Below, in pieces: positions 1-8,037 of a stretch of DNA of 43,082 bases. A model generated the notes under the pieces. It was not told where the DNA came from and searched no databases. It saw only the letters and a program-made list of their open reading frames with translations. Position 1 is the first letter of the stretch. Every line of letters starts with the position of its first letter. The stretch comes from Nocardioidaceae bacterium (lineage in GTDB: Bacteria > Actinomycetota > Actinomycetes > Propionibacteriales > Nocardioidaceae). The translations under genes were made by a program, and so were the position numbers. The stretch lies in contig WQZX01000023.1 in the NCBI GenBank assembly GCA_009780515.1, positions 1-43,082 of the forward strand, given 5' to 3'.

Positions 1-53
1 CGGACCGCTTTGCGGCAGCGTAGGTTCCGGATTACCTCATCTCGGGAGGCTCC

Positions 54-611
54 ATGCGCTCACTGCTCGCGTCGATCCTCGTGGCCGGCCTGCTCCTGGC
101 CACCGGCTGCTCCCACGGCGGCGACCCGCCCGCGGTCGCCGACCCCACCCGTACGCCGGCCACCTCGCCGTCTATCAGGACCGGCCCCGTCGCCCCCGCC
201 CTGCCCGCCGCCGCGAGGAGGCCGACCAAGGCCGGCGCCATCGCGTTCGCGAAGTACTACTGGGCCGTCGCCAACTATGCGATGGCGAGCCTCGACACCC
301 AGCGACTGACGACTCTCGCGACAGCCGAGTGTGGCCAATGCGCGGGAGCCGCCAACTGGATCCGCGACGTGCGTCAGGCAGGAGGCAGGATCGTCGGCGG
401 CGCGAGTCATATCCTGTCCGCCGAGGCCAGCCTGCTGCACGGCACGCGGTCGCGTTGGCTCGTAGAGCTCCGGAGCCGGGAGGACCGAAGCCACGTCGTA
501 GGCGCAGGACCCAGACTCGACAGGACCTACCCGGAGGCAAGAGCGACCGATCTGATGGTGCTTATCTTCGCGGATTCCGGCTGGAAGGTCGCGTCGTGGA
601 AGTCACGCTGA
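54..611 (+). CDS. DUF6318-like lipoprotein
   Basis: Predicted exported lipoprotein of 185 residues. The N-terminus has a short positive region, a hydrophobic stretch and a lipobox LATGCS with the acylated cysteine at residue 19, followed by a Pro/Thr-rich spacer to about residue 60. The folded part begins at the segment FAKYYWAVANYA and contains a CGQC pair, which resembles the actinobacterial DUF6318 family. The ATG at 54 is preceded by a good GGGAGG site at about 43-48, and TAGGTT at 21-26 is a possible -10 box. The 3' end overlaps the next gene by 16 nt, so the two are probably co-translated. Function is unknown; anchoring to the outer face of the membrane is inferred from the lipobox. Confidence 0.8.
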   Translation: MRSLLASILVAGLLLATGCSHGGDPPAVADPTRTPATSPSIRTGPVAPALPAAARRPTKAGAIAFAKYYWAVANYAMASLDTQRLTTLATAECGQCAGAANWIRDVRQAGGRIVGGASHILSAEASLLHGTRSRWLVELRSREDRSHVVGAGPRLDRTYPEARATDLMVLIFADSGWKVASWKSR

Positions 612-1381
612 GCCGTTTGGCGTCGGCTGTCGTATCGCTGCTTGCGGTCCTCATCGTCGTCCCGGCCATCGCAGACACCCACGTGCACGGCGCAGGCGGA
701 GCCATCCGGATCGAGGCTCAGCAGCGGAACCCTGGGGCAAAGCATCAAGCAGCACCGCAATCGAGCACCAGCAACGTACAGACGTGGGCGTCCGAACCAT
801 GCTCTGGTCACAGGGTTGCGTGCGCCGGACTCTCATGTCCGAGCGGTCAGGCAGCTGTTCTGGCCTACACCATGACCGGCCCTGCAGCGGCCGGCCCGAT
901 CTGCACAGGCGGGAGCACACCGGCCATCACGAACACCATGGTCACCCGGGCCTTCCGACAGGTCGGCGTACCAACCCCGAGCCTTCACATCCAACCCGTG
1001 CACCACACCACCCTGGTCAACCTCAAGACCGACTTCTACGCCACCGGCACCCAGCCCCTCACCAAGACCGTCACCCTCCTCGGCCACCACGTCACCCTGC
1101 GCATCCACACCGACCACTTCACCTTCACCTTCGGCGACGGCCACACCCTGACCACCACCGAGCCCGGCAACCCCTACCCCCGCCTGACCGACACCCACAC
1201 CTACCTGCGCAAGGGCCGGGTCCGCGTCCACCTCGCCACCACCTGGGCAGCGACCTACCGCATCGACCGCGGCACCTGGCACACCGTGGCCGGCACCATC
1301 ACCACGACCACCCCCGACCAACGACTCCGCATCACCACCGCCACCCCGGTCCTGACCAACCCGGGCAACGGCAACGGATAG
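596..1381 (+). CDS. Exported PKD-like domain protein
   Basis: Hypothetical secreted protein of about 261 residues. I chose the GTG at 596, inside the end of the preceding lipoprotein gene, because translation from there begins with a classical signal peptide (Leu/Val-rich core ending near AIADTHVHG); the upstream in-frame extension is shadow sequence. The C-terminal third contains FTFGDG, then a Thr/Pro loop, then TDTHTYLRKGRVRVHLATTW, the W.FGDG...HTY signature of a PKD-type beta-sandwich. Cysteines cluster around residues 60-105 and suggest disulfides. The last ~400 nt is very rich in ACC, CAC and ATC codons, giving a strong C-over-G strand skew unlike the neighbours. A cell-surface partner of the upstream lipoprotein is inferred. 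Confidence 0.7.
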   Translation: MEVTLSRLASAVVSLLAVLIVVPAIADTHVHGAGGAIRIEAQQRNPGAKHQAAPQSSTSNVQTWASEPCSGHRVACAGLSCPSGQAAVLAYTMTGPAAAGPICTGGSTPAITNTMVTRAFRQVGVPTPSLHIQPVHHTTLVNLKTDFYATGTQPLTKTVTLLGHHVTLRIHTDHFTFTFGDGHTLTTTEPGNPYPRLTDTHTYLRKGRVRVHLATTWAATYRIDRGTWHTVAGTITTTTPDQRLRITTATPVLTNPGNGNG

Positions 1382-1382
1382 C

Positions 1383-2438
1383 TCAGCGCAGGCCGGTGTC
1401 GCGGCGCAGGGCGAGCTGGATCAGGCGGTCGACGAGGTCGGCGTACTCGAGGCCGCTGTGCGCCCACATCCGCGGGAACATCGACAGCGGCGTGAAGCCC
1501 GGCATCGTGTTGAGCTCGTTGATGACCAGCGAGCCGTCGGACAGGTGGAAGAAGTCGACGCGGGCGAGGCCCTCGCAGCCGGTCGCCAGGAACGCCCGGG
1601 CCGACATGTCGCGGATCTGCGCGACGACGTCGTCGGGCAGATCGGCGGGTACGTCGAGATCGGTGTGCTGCTCGGCGTCGTACTTTGCCTCGAAGTCGTA
1701 GAACTCGTGGTCGGCGCTGACCCGGATCTCGGCCGGCAGCGTGGTCTCGACGCCACCGTCGAGCGTCTCCAGCACGCCGCACTCGACCTCGCGGGCGCCC
1801 TCGGCGGAGACCTCGACGAGCACCTTGGGGTCGTGGGCCAGCGCGCCCTCGATCGCGTCCGCGAGCTCGGTGACGTCGTGGGCCTTGGCGATGCCGATGC
1901 TGGAGCCGCCGCGGGCCGGCTTCACGAAGAGCGGGAAGCCCAGCTCGCCGATGCGGGCCTTGACCCCCGAGGGATCGGCCTCCCACTCGCGAGCGGTCAC
2001 GACGCCGCCGGGCATGACTGGAAGACCGGCGTCGGCGAGCACGATCTTCATGAAGGCCTTGTCCATGCAGACGGCGGACGCGAGCACGCCGGAGCCGACG
2101 TACCTCGTGTCGGTCATCTCGAGCAGGCCCTGGATGGTGCCGTCCTCGCCCCACGGGCCGTGCAGCAGCGGGAAGACGACGTCGAAGCCCTCGGCGCCGA
2201 GCGCGACCGGGCTCCGGGAGCCGTCGACGGAGGGCAGCCGGCGCGCGCCGCCGAGGACGTACCTGCCGGGGTCGTCGGCCTCCAGCACCCAGCGGCCGTC
2301 GGCGGCGATCCCGATCGGCACCACGTCGTACTTGTCGCGGTCGATGGCCTCGAGGACGCTGCCGGCGGTGACGCACGAGATCGCGTGCTCGGTGGAGCGG
2401 CCGCCGAAGACGAGGGCGACGCGGGTGCGCTTGGTCAT
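1383..2438 (-). CDS. ddl: D-alanine--D-alanine ligase
   Basis: ATP-grasp ligase that joins two D-alanines for the peptidoglycan stem peptide in the cytosol. The 351-residue protein starts with VALVFGGRSTEH, the Ddl N-terminal signature, has the glycine-rich KPARGGSSIG nucleotide loop in the middle, and ends with the metal/substrate segment INELNTMPGFTPLSMFPRMW. Length is usual for the family. It is divergent from the PLP enzyme at 2462 with only 23 bp between the start codons, and a TAGGGT box sits exactly seven bases upstream of its ATG, so leaderless translation is likely. In mycobacteria ddlA also neighbours gpsA and fbiD, which supports the assignment. Confidence 0.95.
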   Translation of the reverse strand: MTKRTRVALVFGGRSTEHAISCVTAGSVLEAIDRDKYDVVPIGIAADGRWVLEADDPGRYVLGGARRLPSVDGSRSPVALGAEGFDVVFPLLHGPWGEDGTIQGLLEMTDTRYVGSGVLASAVCMDKAFMKIVLADAGLPVMPGGVVTAREWEADPSGVKARIGELGFPLFVKPARGGSSIGIAKAHDVTELADAIEGALAHDPKVLVEVSAEGAREVECGVLETLDGGVETTLPAEIRVSADHEFYDFEAKYDAEQHTDLDVPADLPDDVVAQIRDMSARAFLATGCEGLARVDFFHLSDGSLVINELNTMPGFTPLSMFPRMWAHSGLEYADLVDRLIQLALRRDTGLR

Positions 2439-2439
2439 T

Positions 2440-2461
2440 GGCCTGACCCTACCGTTGGGGC
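2440..2461. promoter_or_regulatory. Overlapping divergent leaderless promoters
   Basis: The 23 bp between the two start codons carries a -10 box for each direction on the same bases: TACCGT on the plus strand at 2450-2455, six bases before the ATG at 2462, and TAGGGT on the minus strand at 2451-2446, seven bases before the ATG at 2438. Neither gene has room for a Shine-Dalgarno site. TANNNT placed this way is typical of actinobacterial leaderless transcripts. No clear -35 is visible for either. Confidence 0.55.
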
Positions 2462-3532
2462 ATGCACCCCAGCACCGTGGCAGTCACCGCGGGTCGGCCG
2501 ACCCACTTCCCCGACGCACCGCTCAACCCGCCCATCACGATGGCGTCGACGTACGTCGCGACGGGCGACGTGGAGTACGGGCGCTACGGCAACCCGACCT
2601 GGACCGCGTTCGAGCAGGCGCTCGGCGCGCTCGAGGGCGGGCGGACGCTCGCGTTCCCGTCCGGGATGGCGGCGGCGTCGATGATCATCGACCTCGTCGG
2701 ACAGGGGTCGAGCATCGTCGCTCCCCGGCACGCCTACCAGGGCTGCCTGGTCGCGCTCGGCGACGCCGAGTCGCGCGGGCGGATCAAGAGCCACCTCGTC
2801 GACGTCACCGACACCGCCGCCGTGATCGCGACGATGAAGGACGACGAGGACGTCGCCATCCTGTGGCTCGAGTCGCCGACCAACCCCGCGCTCGAGCTCG
2901 CCGACATCTCCGCGCTCGCGAAGGCCGCGCACGACCTCGGCATCCAGGTCGTCGTCGACAACACCTTCGCCACTCCCCTGCGGCAGAAGCCGCTGGAGCT
3001 GGGCGCCGACATCGTGCTGCACTCCGCGACGAAGTACATCGCCGGGCACAGCGACGTGCAGATGGGGACGCTGACGTTCAAGGACGAGCAGACGTACGCC
3101 GCCGTGAAGAGCCGCCGCGACCTGACCGGATCGACGCCGGGGCCGTTCGAGACGTGGCTGGCGCTGCGCGGACTGCGCACGCTCCACGTCCGGCTCGACC
3201 GCGCCGAGCAGAACGCTCGAGTGCTGGCCGAGCGGCTCGCGGAGCACCCGGCCGTCGACGAGGTCCGCTACCCCGGCTTCGGCGCGATCGTCGCGCCGGT
3301 GCTGCCGTCGGCGGACGCGGCCGACGTCGCCGTACGGTCCACGACGCTGTGGGTCCACGCCACGTCCCTCGGCGGCGTGGAGTCGATGCTGGAGCGGCGC
3401 CGGCGCTGGAAGACCGAGTCGGCGACCATCCCCGAGGGGCTGATCCGGCTCTCCGTCGGCATCGAGGACGTCGAGGACCTCTGGGACGACCTCGAGCACG
3501 CGCTGAACAGATCGCTCAAGCCCGCCCGCTGA
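2462..3532 (+). CDS. Trans-sulfuration PLP enzyme (Cys/Met metabolism)
   Basis: Pyridoxal-phosphate enzyme of the cystathionine gamma-synthase/lyase family, acting in cysteine-methionine interconversion. The 356-residue protein shows the family landmarks in order: YGRYGNPTWTAFE near residue 40, FPSGMAA near 64 (PLP phosphate loop), VVDNTFATP near 164, and the Schiff-base lysine K191 in SATKYIAGHSD. The C-terminus has RLSVGIEDVEDLWDDL, the usual substrate-carboxylate arginine region. It is somewhat shorter than the usual 380-400 residues, mostly through a reduced central-to-C-terminal segment. Whether it is a synthase, a gamma-lyase or a methionine gamma-lyase cannot be told from motifs. It stands alone, divergent from ddl. 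Confidence 0.85.
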   Translation: MHPSTVAVTAGRPTHFPDAPLNPPITMASTYVATGDVEYGRYGNPTWTAFEQALGALEGGRTLAFPSGMAAASMIIDLVGQGSSIVAPRHAYQGCLVALGDAESRGRIKSHLVDVTDTAAVIATMKDDEDVAILWLESPTNPALELADISALAKAAHDLGIQVVVDNTFATPLRQKPLELGADIVLHSATKYIAGHSDVQMGTLTFKDEQTYAAVKSRRDLTGSTPGPFETWLALRGLRTLHVRLDRAEQNARVLAERLAEHPAVDEVRYPGFGAIVAPVLPSADAADVAVRSTTLWVHATSLGGVESMLERRRRWKTESATIPEGLIRLSVGIEDVEDLWDDLEHALNRSLKPAR

Positions 3533-3551
3533 CCGGCCAGGCGGACGGGCA

Positions 3552-3628
3552 GGGCACCAGCACAACAGGTTCGGCACGGTCGGGCCCATTTCGGGACCGC
3601 GCGCCGCCAACTTGTCGTGCCCGTGCCC
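3552..3628. repeat. Interspersed palindromic repeat, copy 1
   Basis: Imperfect inverted repeat of about 77 bp between two convergent genes. The outer arms are 3552-3574 and 3605-3628 (GGGCAC..GCACAACAGGTT against the complement of AACTTGTCGTGC..GTGCCC), and an inner CGGTC/GACCG pair lies around the centre. A second, clearly related copy lies at 16761-16840, also between convergent genes, sharing the CCAGCAC and AACTTGTCG blocks. It may act as a bidirectional terminator. Confidence 0.7.
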
Positions 3629-3642
3629 GCCCTACGACCGCG

Positions 3643-4656
3643 CTAACGCAGCTCGGGCTTGGTGTCGCGGGCGATGAACGACTGCATCAGCTCGGAGGTG
3701 GTCATCCGCCCGGCGACGACCTCGTCCACCGAGGTGGCGATGGGGGTGTCGACGCCGGCCTTCTCGGCGAGCGCACGGATCGAGGAGCAGGACTTGGCGC
3801 CCTCGGCGACCTGCCGGGTGGACGCGTAGATCTCGTCGACGGTCATGCCGCGGCCGAGCTTCTCCCCGAAGGTGCGGTTGCGCGACAGCGGCGAGGAGCA
3901 GGTGGCGACCAGGTCGCCCAGGCCGGCGAGTCCCATCAGCGTCAGCGGGTTGGCACCCAGCTTCATCGCCAGCCGCGCGGTCTCGGCGAGTCCACGGGTG
4001 ATCAGCGACGCGGTGGTGTTGTCGCCGAAGCCCAGGCCGACGGCCATGCCGACACAGAGTGCTACGACGTTCTTGTACGCACCGCCCATCTCGCAGCCGA
4101 GCACGTCGACGCTCGTGTAGGGACGGTACGCCGGCGAGTGGCACCGCTGCTGCAGCATCGTGGCAACGGACTCGTCGGAGCAGGCGACGACCGACGCGGC
4201 GGGCTCGCGGTGGGTGATCTCGCGCGCGAGGTTGGGCCCGCTGACGACGGCGATACGGCTCTCGGGCACGTCGGTCACCTCGCGGACGACCTCCGACATC
4301 CGGTCGAGGGTGCCGAGCTCCACGCCCTTCATCAACGACACGAGCACCGCGTCGTCGGCGAGGTACGGCGTGAAGGTCGGCAGGTTCTCGCGCAGCGACT
4401 GCGAGGGCGTGGCCAGGAAGACCAGGTCGGCACCGGCGAGCGCCTCCTCGGGATCGGTCGTCGCGCCGATCGTGCGCGGGAGCTCGATGCCGGGCAGGTA
4501 GTCGACGTTCTCGTGGCCCTTGTCGATCGCCTCGGCGACCTCCTCGCGGCGGGCCCAGACGGTGACGTCGTTGCCGGCGTCGGCGAGCACCATCGAGAAC
4601 GCGGTGCCCCAGGAGCCCGCCCCGAGCACCGCGACCTTGTTGCCGCCGGCGCTCAC
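3643..4656 (-). CDS. gpsA: Glycerol-3-phosphate dehydrogenase [NAD(P)+]
   Basis: Reduces dihydroxyacetone phosphate to sn-glycerol 3-phosphate, the backbone for phospholipids. The 337-residue protein starts with the Rossmann motif VAVLGAGSWGTAF (residues 8-20), has FLATPSQSLREN near residue 80, SGPNLAREI near 140 and the catalytic-lysine region GCEMGGAYKNVVAL near 195. I chose the GTG at 4656 because it overlaps the plsC stop as GTGA, a tight translational coupling, and because it gives the normal family N-terminus; the longer in-frame extension runs through plsC. GpsA and PlsC act in consecutive steps of phosphatidic acid synthesis, which explains the pairing. In mycobacteria the equivalent gene also lies between ddl and fbiD. 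Confidence 0.95.
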   Translation of the reverse strand: MSAGGNKVAVLGAGSWGTAFSMVLADAGNDVTVWARREEVAEAIDKGHENVDYLPGIELPRTIGATTDPEEALAGADLVFLATPSQSLRENLPTFTPYLADDAVLVSLMKGVELGTLDRMSEVVREVTDVPESRIAVVSGPNLAREITHREPAASVVACSDESVATMLQQRCHSPAYRPYTSVDVLGCEMGGAYKNVVALCVGMAVGLGFGDNTTASLITRGLAETARLAMKLGANPLTLMGLAGLGDLVATCSSPLSRNRTFGEKLGRGMTVDEIYASTRQVAEGAKSCSSIRALAEKAGVDTPIATSVDEVVAGRMTTSELMQSFIARDTKPELR

Positions 4657-5396
4657 CGATCGTCCTTCTTGAACCGGTCGCCGTCGACCTTCATGTCCCA
4701 GCGGTGCGCGGGAGCCTTCTCGCCACGGATCTGCTCGAGCTCGGCGGTGATCGCGTCCATGATCCGCTCGGTCGCCTCCTCGATCACCTCGTGGGTGCGC
4801 TCCTTGGCCGCCAGGTCGCTCAGGTCGACGGGCTCGCCGATGCTCTGCACCAGCTTCTTGCGGGGCGGCATGACGTGCGGCTTCGTCGTGTACGGCGGAA
4901 GGATGTTCTGCGCGCCCCACTGCCCCACCGGGATCACCGGGCAGCCGGTCTCGAGCGCGATGCGTGCGGCGCCGGACTTGCCCTTCATCGGCCAGAGGTC
5001 GGGGTCACGTGTGATGGTCGCCTCCGGGTAGACCACGATGCACTTGCCCTTGCGGACGGCGGCGACCGCGGCGTCGTACGCCATCGAGCCGCCGGCGGTG
5101 CGCTCGACCGGGATCTGCTGGGCGGCGGTGAGGATGACGCCCAGGATCTTGTTGTTCCACAGGCCCGCCTTGGCCATGTAGCGCGGCAGCCGGCCGTAGT
5201 CGTAGACGAGGTAGGCGGCGGTGACGGGGTCGATGTGGGACAGGTGGTTCATCGCGATCACGAAGCCACCGGTCTCGGGGATCCGCTCGGGGTTGAGCCA
5301 GGTGCGCTTGGCGGTCAGCCACACGAAGGGCTTGACGACGAAGCAGGCCAGCCAGAACACCCACCCCCGCTTCTCCTGCATCTTCCGCACCGTCAC
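4653..5396 (-). CDS. plsC: 1-acyl-sn-glycerol-3-phosphate acyltransferase
   Basis: Membrane-associated acyltransferase of 247 residues that acylates lysophosphatidic acid (or glycerol phosphate). The catalytic HX4D motif is NHLSHIDP with H51 and D56. The glycerol-phosphate binding block is VYPEATITRD near residue 122 (a variant of FPEGTRS), and GCPVIPVG follows. A hydrophobic stretch at residues 11-29 can sit in the membrane. It is the first gene of a two-gene operon with gpsA (4 nt overlap) and is divergent from fbiD. The annotated ATG gives a basic, amphipathic N-terminus; a start at the second Met (residue 6) is also possible. Precise acyl acceptor is not shown by the sequence. Confidence 0.88.
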   Translation of the reverse strand: MTVRKMQEKRGWVFWLACFVVKPFVWLTAKRTWLNPERIPETGGFVIAMNHLSHIDPVTAAYLVYDYGRLPRYMAKAGLWNNKILGVILTAAQQIPVERTAGGSMAYDAAVAAVRKGKCIVVYPEATITRDPDLWPMKGKSGAARIALETGCPVIPVGQWGAQNILPPYTTKPHVMPPRKKLVQSIGEPVDLSDLAAKERTHEVIEEATERIMDAITAELEQIRGEKAPAHRWDMKVDGDRFKKDDR

Positions 5397-5466
5397 GGGT
5401 GCAGGCTACCGGGGATCGTGCCGGGGTCAGGGCAGGGTCAGCATGCGTACCTGGGAGGATTCGTCA

Positions 5467-6090
5467 GTGCCCACGCAGGACCACGGCTTCGTCGCGCTGA
5501 TCCCGGTGAAGTCGCCCTCGATCGGCAAGTCACGGCTCGCCGACGCCCCCGATCGCGAGGCTCTGGCGCGGGCGATCGCGCTGGACACGATCCGCGCGGC
5601 GAGCGCGGCGACATCGGTACGACGGGTCCTGGTCGTCACCGACGCCGACTTCGCTCCCCACGCCGCCGGGCTCGGCATCGAGGTCGTGCCCGACCCGGGC
5701 GGCGGCCTCAATGCCGCGCTGCGCGCGGGCGCCGGCGTCGCCGCGCACACGTCGCCGGACCTGCGACCGGTCGCGCTGCTCGCCGACCTGCCCGCGCTCA
5801 CACCGGCCGCGCTCGACGCCGCGCTCGGCCTGGTGGGGGGCGGGGCGGCGTACTGCCCGGATGCCGACGACACGGGCACGACGCTGCTGACGTCGTCGTA
5901 CGACGACTTCGACCCGCGCTTCGGCGCCCGGTCCGCTGCTGCCCACGCGGCCGCCGGCGCGATCGCGATCGAGGGCGCGCCGCCGGGGCTGCGCCGCGAC
6001 GTCGACGACCTCGCGACCCTGCGGGAGGCGGCCGCGATCGGGCTGGGCCCGGACACCAGCGCGCTGCTCGCGCGCACGCCGCACTTCTGA
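5467..6090 (+). CDS. fbiD: CofC/FbiD-type guanylyltransferase (coenzyme F420)
   Basis: Nucleotidyltransferase of 207 residues that activates phosphoenolpyruvate or 2-phospho-L-lactate with GTP in coenzyme F420 synthesis. The N-terminus carries [15 protein letters not shown], the nucleotide-binding signature of the family; VVTDADFA and [10 protein letters not shown] follow the MobA-like fold, and TGTTLLTSS lies near residue 140. I chose the GTG at 5467 because GGGAGGA lies seven bases upstream and the protein then begins right before the conserved strand; an ATG at 5443 is in frame but lacks a ribosome site. No other F420 genes are present here. The position next to plsC/gpsA and ddl matches the order I recall around Rv2983 of Mycobacterium tuberculosis. 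Confidence 0.9.
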   Translation: MPTQDHGFVALIPVKSPSIGKSRLADAPDREALARAIALDTIRAASAATSVRRVLVVTDADFAPHAAGLGIEVVPDPGGGLNAALRAGAGVAAHTSPDLRPVALLADLPALTPAALDAALGLVGGGAAYCPDADDTGTTLLTSSYDDFDPRFGARSAAAHAAAGAIAIEGAPPGLRRDVDDLATLREAAAIGLGPDTSALLARTPHF

Positions 6091-6100
6091 CCGTGGAGAC

Positions 6101-6136
6101 GCCGACGGGCCGCCCCCGCAGGGACGGCCCGTCGGC
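6101..6136. terminator. Bidirectional terminator hairpin
   Basis: Perfect 12 bp stem, GCCGACGGGCCG at 6101-6112 and its complement at 6125-6136, with a 12 nt loop. It lies between the convergent ends of fbiD (6090) and the HU gene (6149), so it can stop transcription from both sides. There is no T tract, as is usual in this GC range. Confidence 0.75.
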
Positions 6137-6148
6137 GGAGCTGGTGCG

Positions 6149-6805
6149 TCAGGACTTCTTCGCGGCGGTCTTCTTCGCGGGCGCCTTCTTGGCGGCGGTC
6201 TTCTTCGCGGGCGCCTTCTTGGCGGTGGTCTTCTTGGCCGGTGCCTTCTTGGCCGGGGCCTTCTTGGCGGGAGCGGCCTTCTTCGCGGCCGGAGCCTTCT
6301 TCGCCGGCGCCTTCTTGGCCGGGGCCTTCTTGGCGGGAGCGGCCTTCTTCGCGGCCGGAGCCTTCTTCGCCGGGGCCTTCTTGGCCACGGTCCTCTTGGC
6401 CGGAGCGGCCTTCTTCACCGGGGCCGCCTTCTTGGCGGTGGCCGCGACCTTCTTCTCGGCGGTCGCGGCGGTCTTCTTCGCGGCGGCGACGGCCTTCTTC
6501 GCGGGCTTGGGGAGCGGCGGAAGCTTCTTGGCACCCGAGATGACGTTCTTGAGGTCGGCGCCCGGCGTGAACTTCGGGACCGACTTCTTCTTGGTCTTGA
6601 TCTGCTCGCCGGTCTGCGGGTTGCGGACCATGCGCGGGTTGCGCACCAGCTTCTCGAAGGAGCCGAAGCCGGTGATGGCTACCTTCTCGCCCTTCGCGAC
6701 CTGACGCGTGATGGTGTCGAGCACGGCGTCGAGAGCGTTCGCTGCCGTCTTACGGTTGCCGTCGAAACGCTCGGCGAGCGCGTCGATCAACTGAGACTTG
6801 TTCAC
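6149..6805 (-). CDS. hupB: HU DNA-binding protein with Lys/Ala-rich tail
   Basis: Nucleoid-associated protein of 218 residues. Residues 1-90 are a complete HU fold: [13 protein letters not shown], then [18 protein letters not shown], then the DNA-arm [15 protein letters not shown] and [10 protein letters not shown]. Residues 105-218 are a disordered, highly basic tail of PAKK/AAKK repeats like that of mycobacterial HupB and streptomycete HupS, which compacts DNA. I chose the GTG at 6805 because GGAAGGA precedes it by six bases and it gives the canonical HU start; ATG further upstream adds non-family residues. The tail contains a nearly perfect 66 bp tandem duplication. A well-placed promoter lies at 6886-6914. 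Confidence 0.95.
   Translation of the reverse strand: MNKSQLIDALAERFDGNRKTAANALDAVLDTITRQVAKGEKVAITGFGSFEKLVRNPRMVRNPQTGEQIKTKKKSVPKFTPGADLKNVISGAKKLPPLPKPAKKAVAAAKKTAATAEKKVAATAKKAAPVKKAAPAKRTVAKKAPAKKAPAAKKAAPAKKAPAKKAPAKKAPAAKKAAPAKKAPAKKAPAKKTTAKKAPAKKTAAKKAPAKKTAAKKS
6243..6374. repeat. 66 bp tandem duplication in the HU tail
   Basis: Two head-to-tail copies, 6243-6308 and 6309-6374, identical at 65 of 66 positions by eye. Each encodes 22 residues of the basic tail in frame. Synonymous differences seen elsewhere in the tail are absent between the copies, so the duplication looks recent. Confidence 0.9.
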
Positions 6806-6885
6806 TGCATGTCCTTCCGCCCGCACGACTCTTCGGCCGTACTTGGGAGTTGCGGCCGGGCGTTCGCCCGACGTCCTTGCGCCTG

Positions 6886-6914
6886 ACGCTAGGCACAGAT
6901 GACATCGCTCACAA
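6886..6914 (-). promoter_or_regulatory. Probable hupB promoter
   Basis: On the minus strand TTGTGA (6914-6909) is followed after exactly 17 bases by TAGCGT (6891-6886), a good match to the housekeeping actinobacterial sigma consensus. This predicts a leader of roughly 75 nt before the GTG at 6805. The surrounding 6900-6960 stretch is markedly more AT-rich than the rest of the window. Confidence 0.55.
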
Positions 6915-6966
6915 TCACCACGCCGTGCTTTTGCCGGTTTTTTAGCGGGTTTTGGGGTGCGAAGCG

Positions 6967-8037
6967 CTATTTCCGGTGCTTGAGCCGGCGGGCGGCCGAC
7001 TTCAACGACGCACCGACCCCATGCCCAGAACCCGCATCCTTGTTGGCTTCTCGCAGTGCGCGACGTGCTTCCTTGAGCTCCGCGCGACGCGCGGCGAGGT
7101 TCTCCTTGAGGGCCTCGTTCTGGTGCGTCAGCTGGCGCACCGACCGCTTCAGCGGACGCAGATGGAAGGCCGTGTTGGAGTGGGTGATCGACTCGGCCTG
7201 CGCGTAGAACGCGGCGTACCGCTCACGGCACTCCGCCAGCACCTGCTGGGATTCCGCGCCTCCGGAGTCGACGCGGACGAGCTCGTCCCACAGCGTCTCG
7301 GCGATGCTCAGCAGCTCGGCAGGCACGTCGATGTCGTCCCACTCGGCCTTCGACCGGTGGAGGTGGCTGTCGTACAGCGCGTCCACCGCGGCGCCCCCGG
7401 TCTCGACGGCGTCGGACAGCTCGGGCATGCCGAACGTCTCGGCCAGCACGGCGACCTGGGATCGCCAGTCCTGCTGGAGATCGGTGAAGAGGAGGTGCTT
7501 GCGCGTGAGGTGGAGGGTGCTCGCCTCGGCCTCGAGCGAGGAGTTCACCCAGCCTGCCAGCGCGCTCGCCTCGGTGTCGGGGATGTGGGAGTACCAGACC
7601 AGCTTGCTGCGGACGACCTCCGCCGGATGACGCAGCATCGTGACGACACCGACGGTCGCACCGGCGGCGACACCGGCCGCCTCCCACAACGGCAGGAACC
7701 AGAGCAGGCGCGGGTCCTTGATCAGGACGCGCTCCCCCACGCCGAACTCGCCGTCGAGCCACTGCTGCAGCTCCGCGCGGATCTCGGGGTCCTGGTTGAG
7801 CGCGACGACGCGCTCGCGCGCGTGCGGGTCGGCGTCGGCGATCCGCACCTTGCCGGCGTCCTTGAGCAGGCGGCTGTGGAAGTCCACGACCCAGCGCGGC
7901 TCGCCGAACCCCTTGGGGTTGGTCTCGTCGGCGACGACCTCGGGCTGCGGGACGTGGAAGCCGAGCTCGCGCAGCGTGCTGGTCATCAGCGAGGTGCCGC
8001 TGCGTCCCGAGCCCGCGACGAGGATGAGCCTCCTCAT
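6967..8037 (-). CDS. PAPS-dependent sulfotransferase family protein
   Basis: Sulfotransferase of 356 residues, expected to move sulfate from PAPS to a sugar hydroxyl or other acceptor. The 5'-phosphosulfate loop is GSGRSGTSLM at residues 9-18, and the 3'-phosphate site is TMLRHPAEVVRSKL near residue 145. The C-terminal ~60 residues (VRQLTHQNEALKENLAARRAEL...) are charged with heptad spacing and probably form a coiled coil. The ATG at 8037 overlaps the stop of the upstream glycosyltransferase as ATGA, so this is the last gene of a four-gene coupled operon; the long in-frame extension upstream is shadow. The operon context suggests that it sulfates the glycan built by the three neighbouring enzymes. 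Confidence 0.85.
   Translation of the reverse strand: MRRLILVAGSGRSGTSLMTSTLRELGFHVPQPEVVADETNPKGFGEPRWVVDFHSRLLKDAGKVRIADADPHARERVVALNQDPEIRAELQQWLDGEFGVGERVLIKDPRLLWFLPLWEAAGVAAGATVGVVTMLRHPAEVVRSKLVWYSHIPDTEASALAGWVNSSLEAEASTLHLTRKHLLFTDLQQDWRSQVAVLAETFGMPELSDAVETGGAAVDALYDSHLHRSKAEWDDIDVPAELLSIAETLWDELVRVDSGGAESQQVLAECRERYAAFYAQAESITHSNTAFHLRPLKRSVRQLTHQNEALKENLAARRAELKEARRALREANKDAGSGHGVGASLKSAARRLKHRK

Noticed and set aside
833..1321. Gly/Val-repeat open frame antisense to the PKD-like protein
   Set aside because: Produced by the complement of the ACC/CAC-rich codons; no ribosome site or signal.
1741..5031. Long plus-strand open frame across ddl, the PLP enzyme, gpsA and plsC
   Set aside because: Shadow of genes on both strands with Arg/Pro-rich nonsense composition.
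6149..6500. Possible repeat array of CRISPR type
   Set aside because: The repeats are in-frame Lys/Ala/Pro codons of the HU tail without spacers of constant length.
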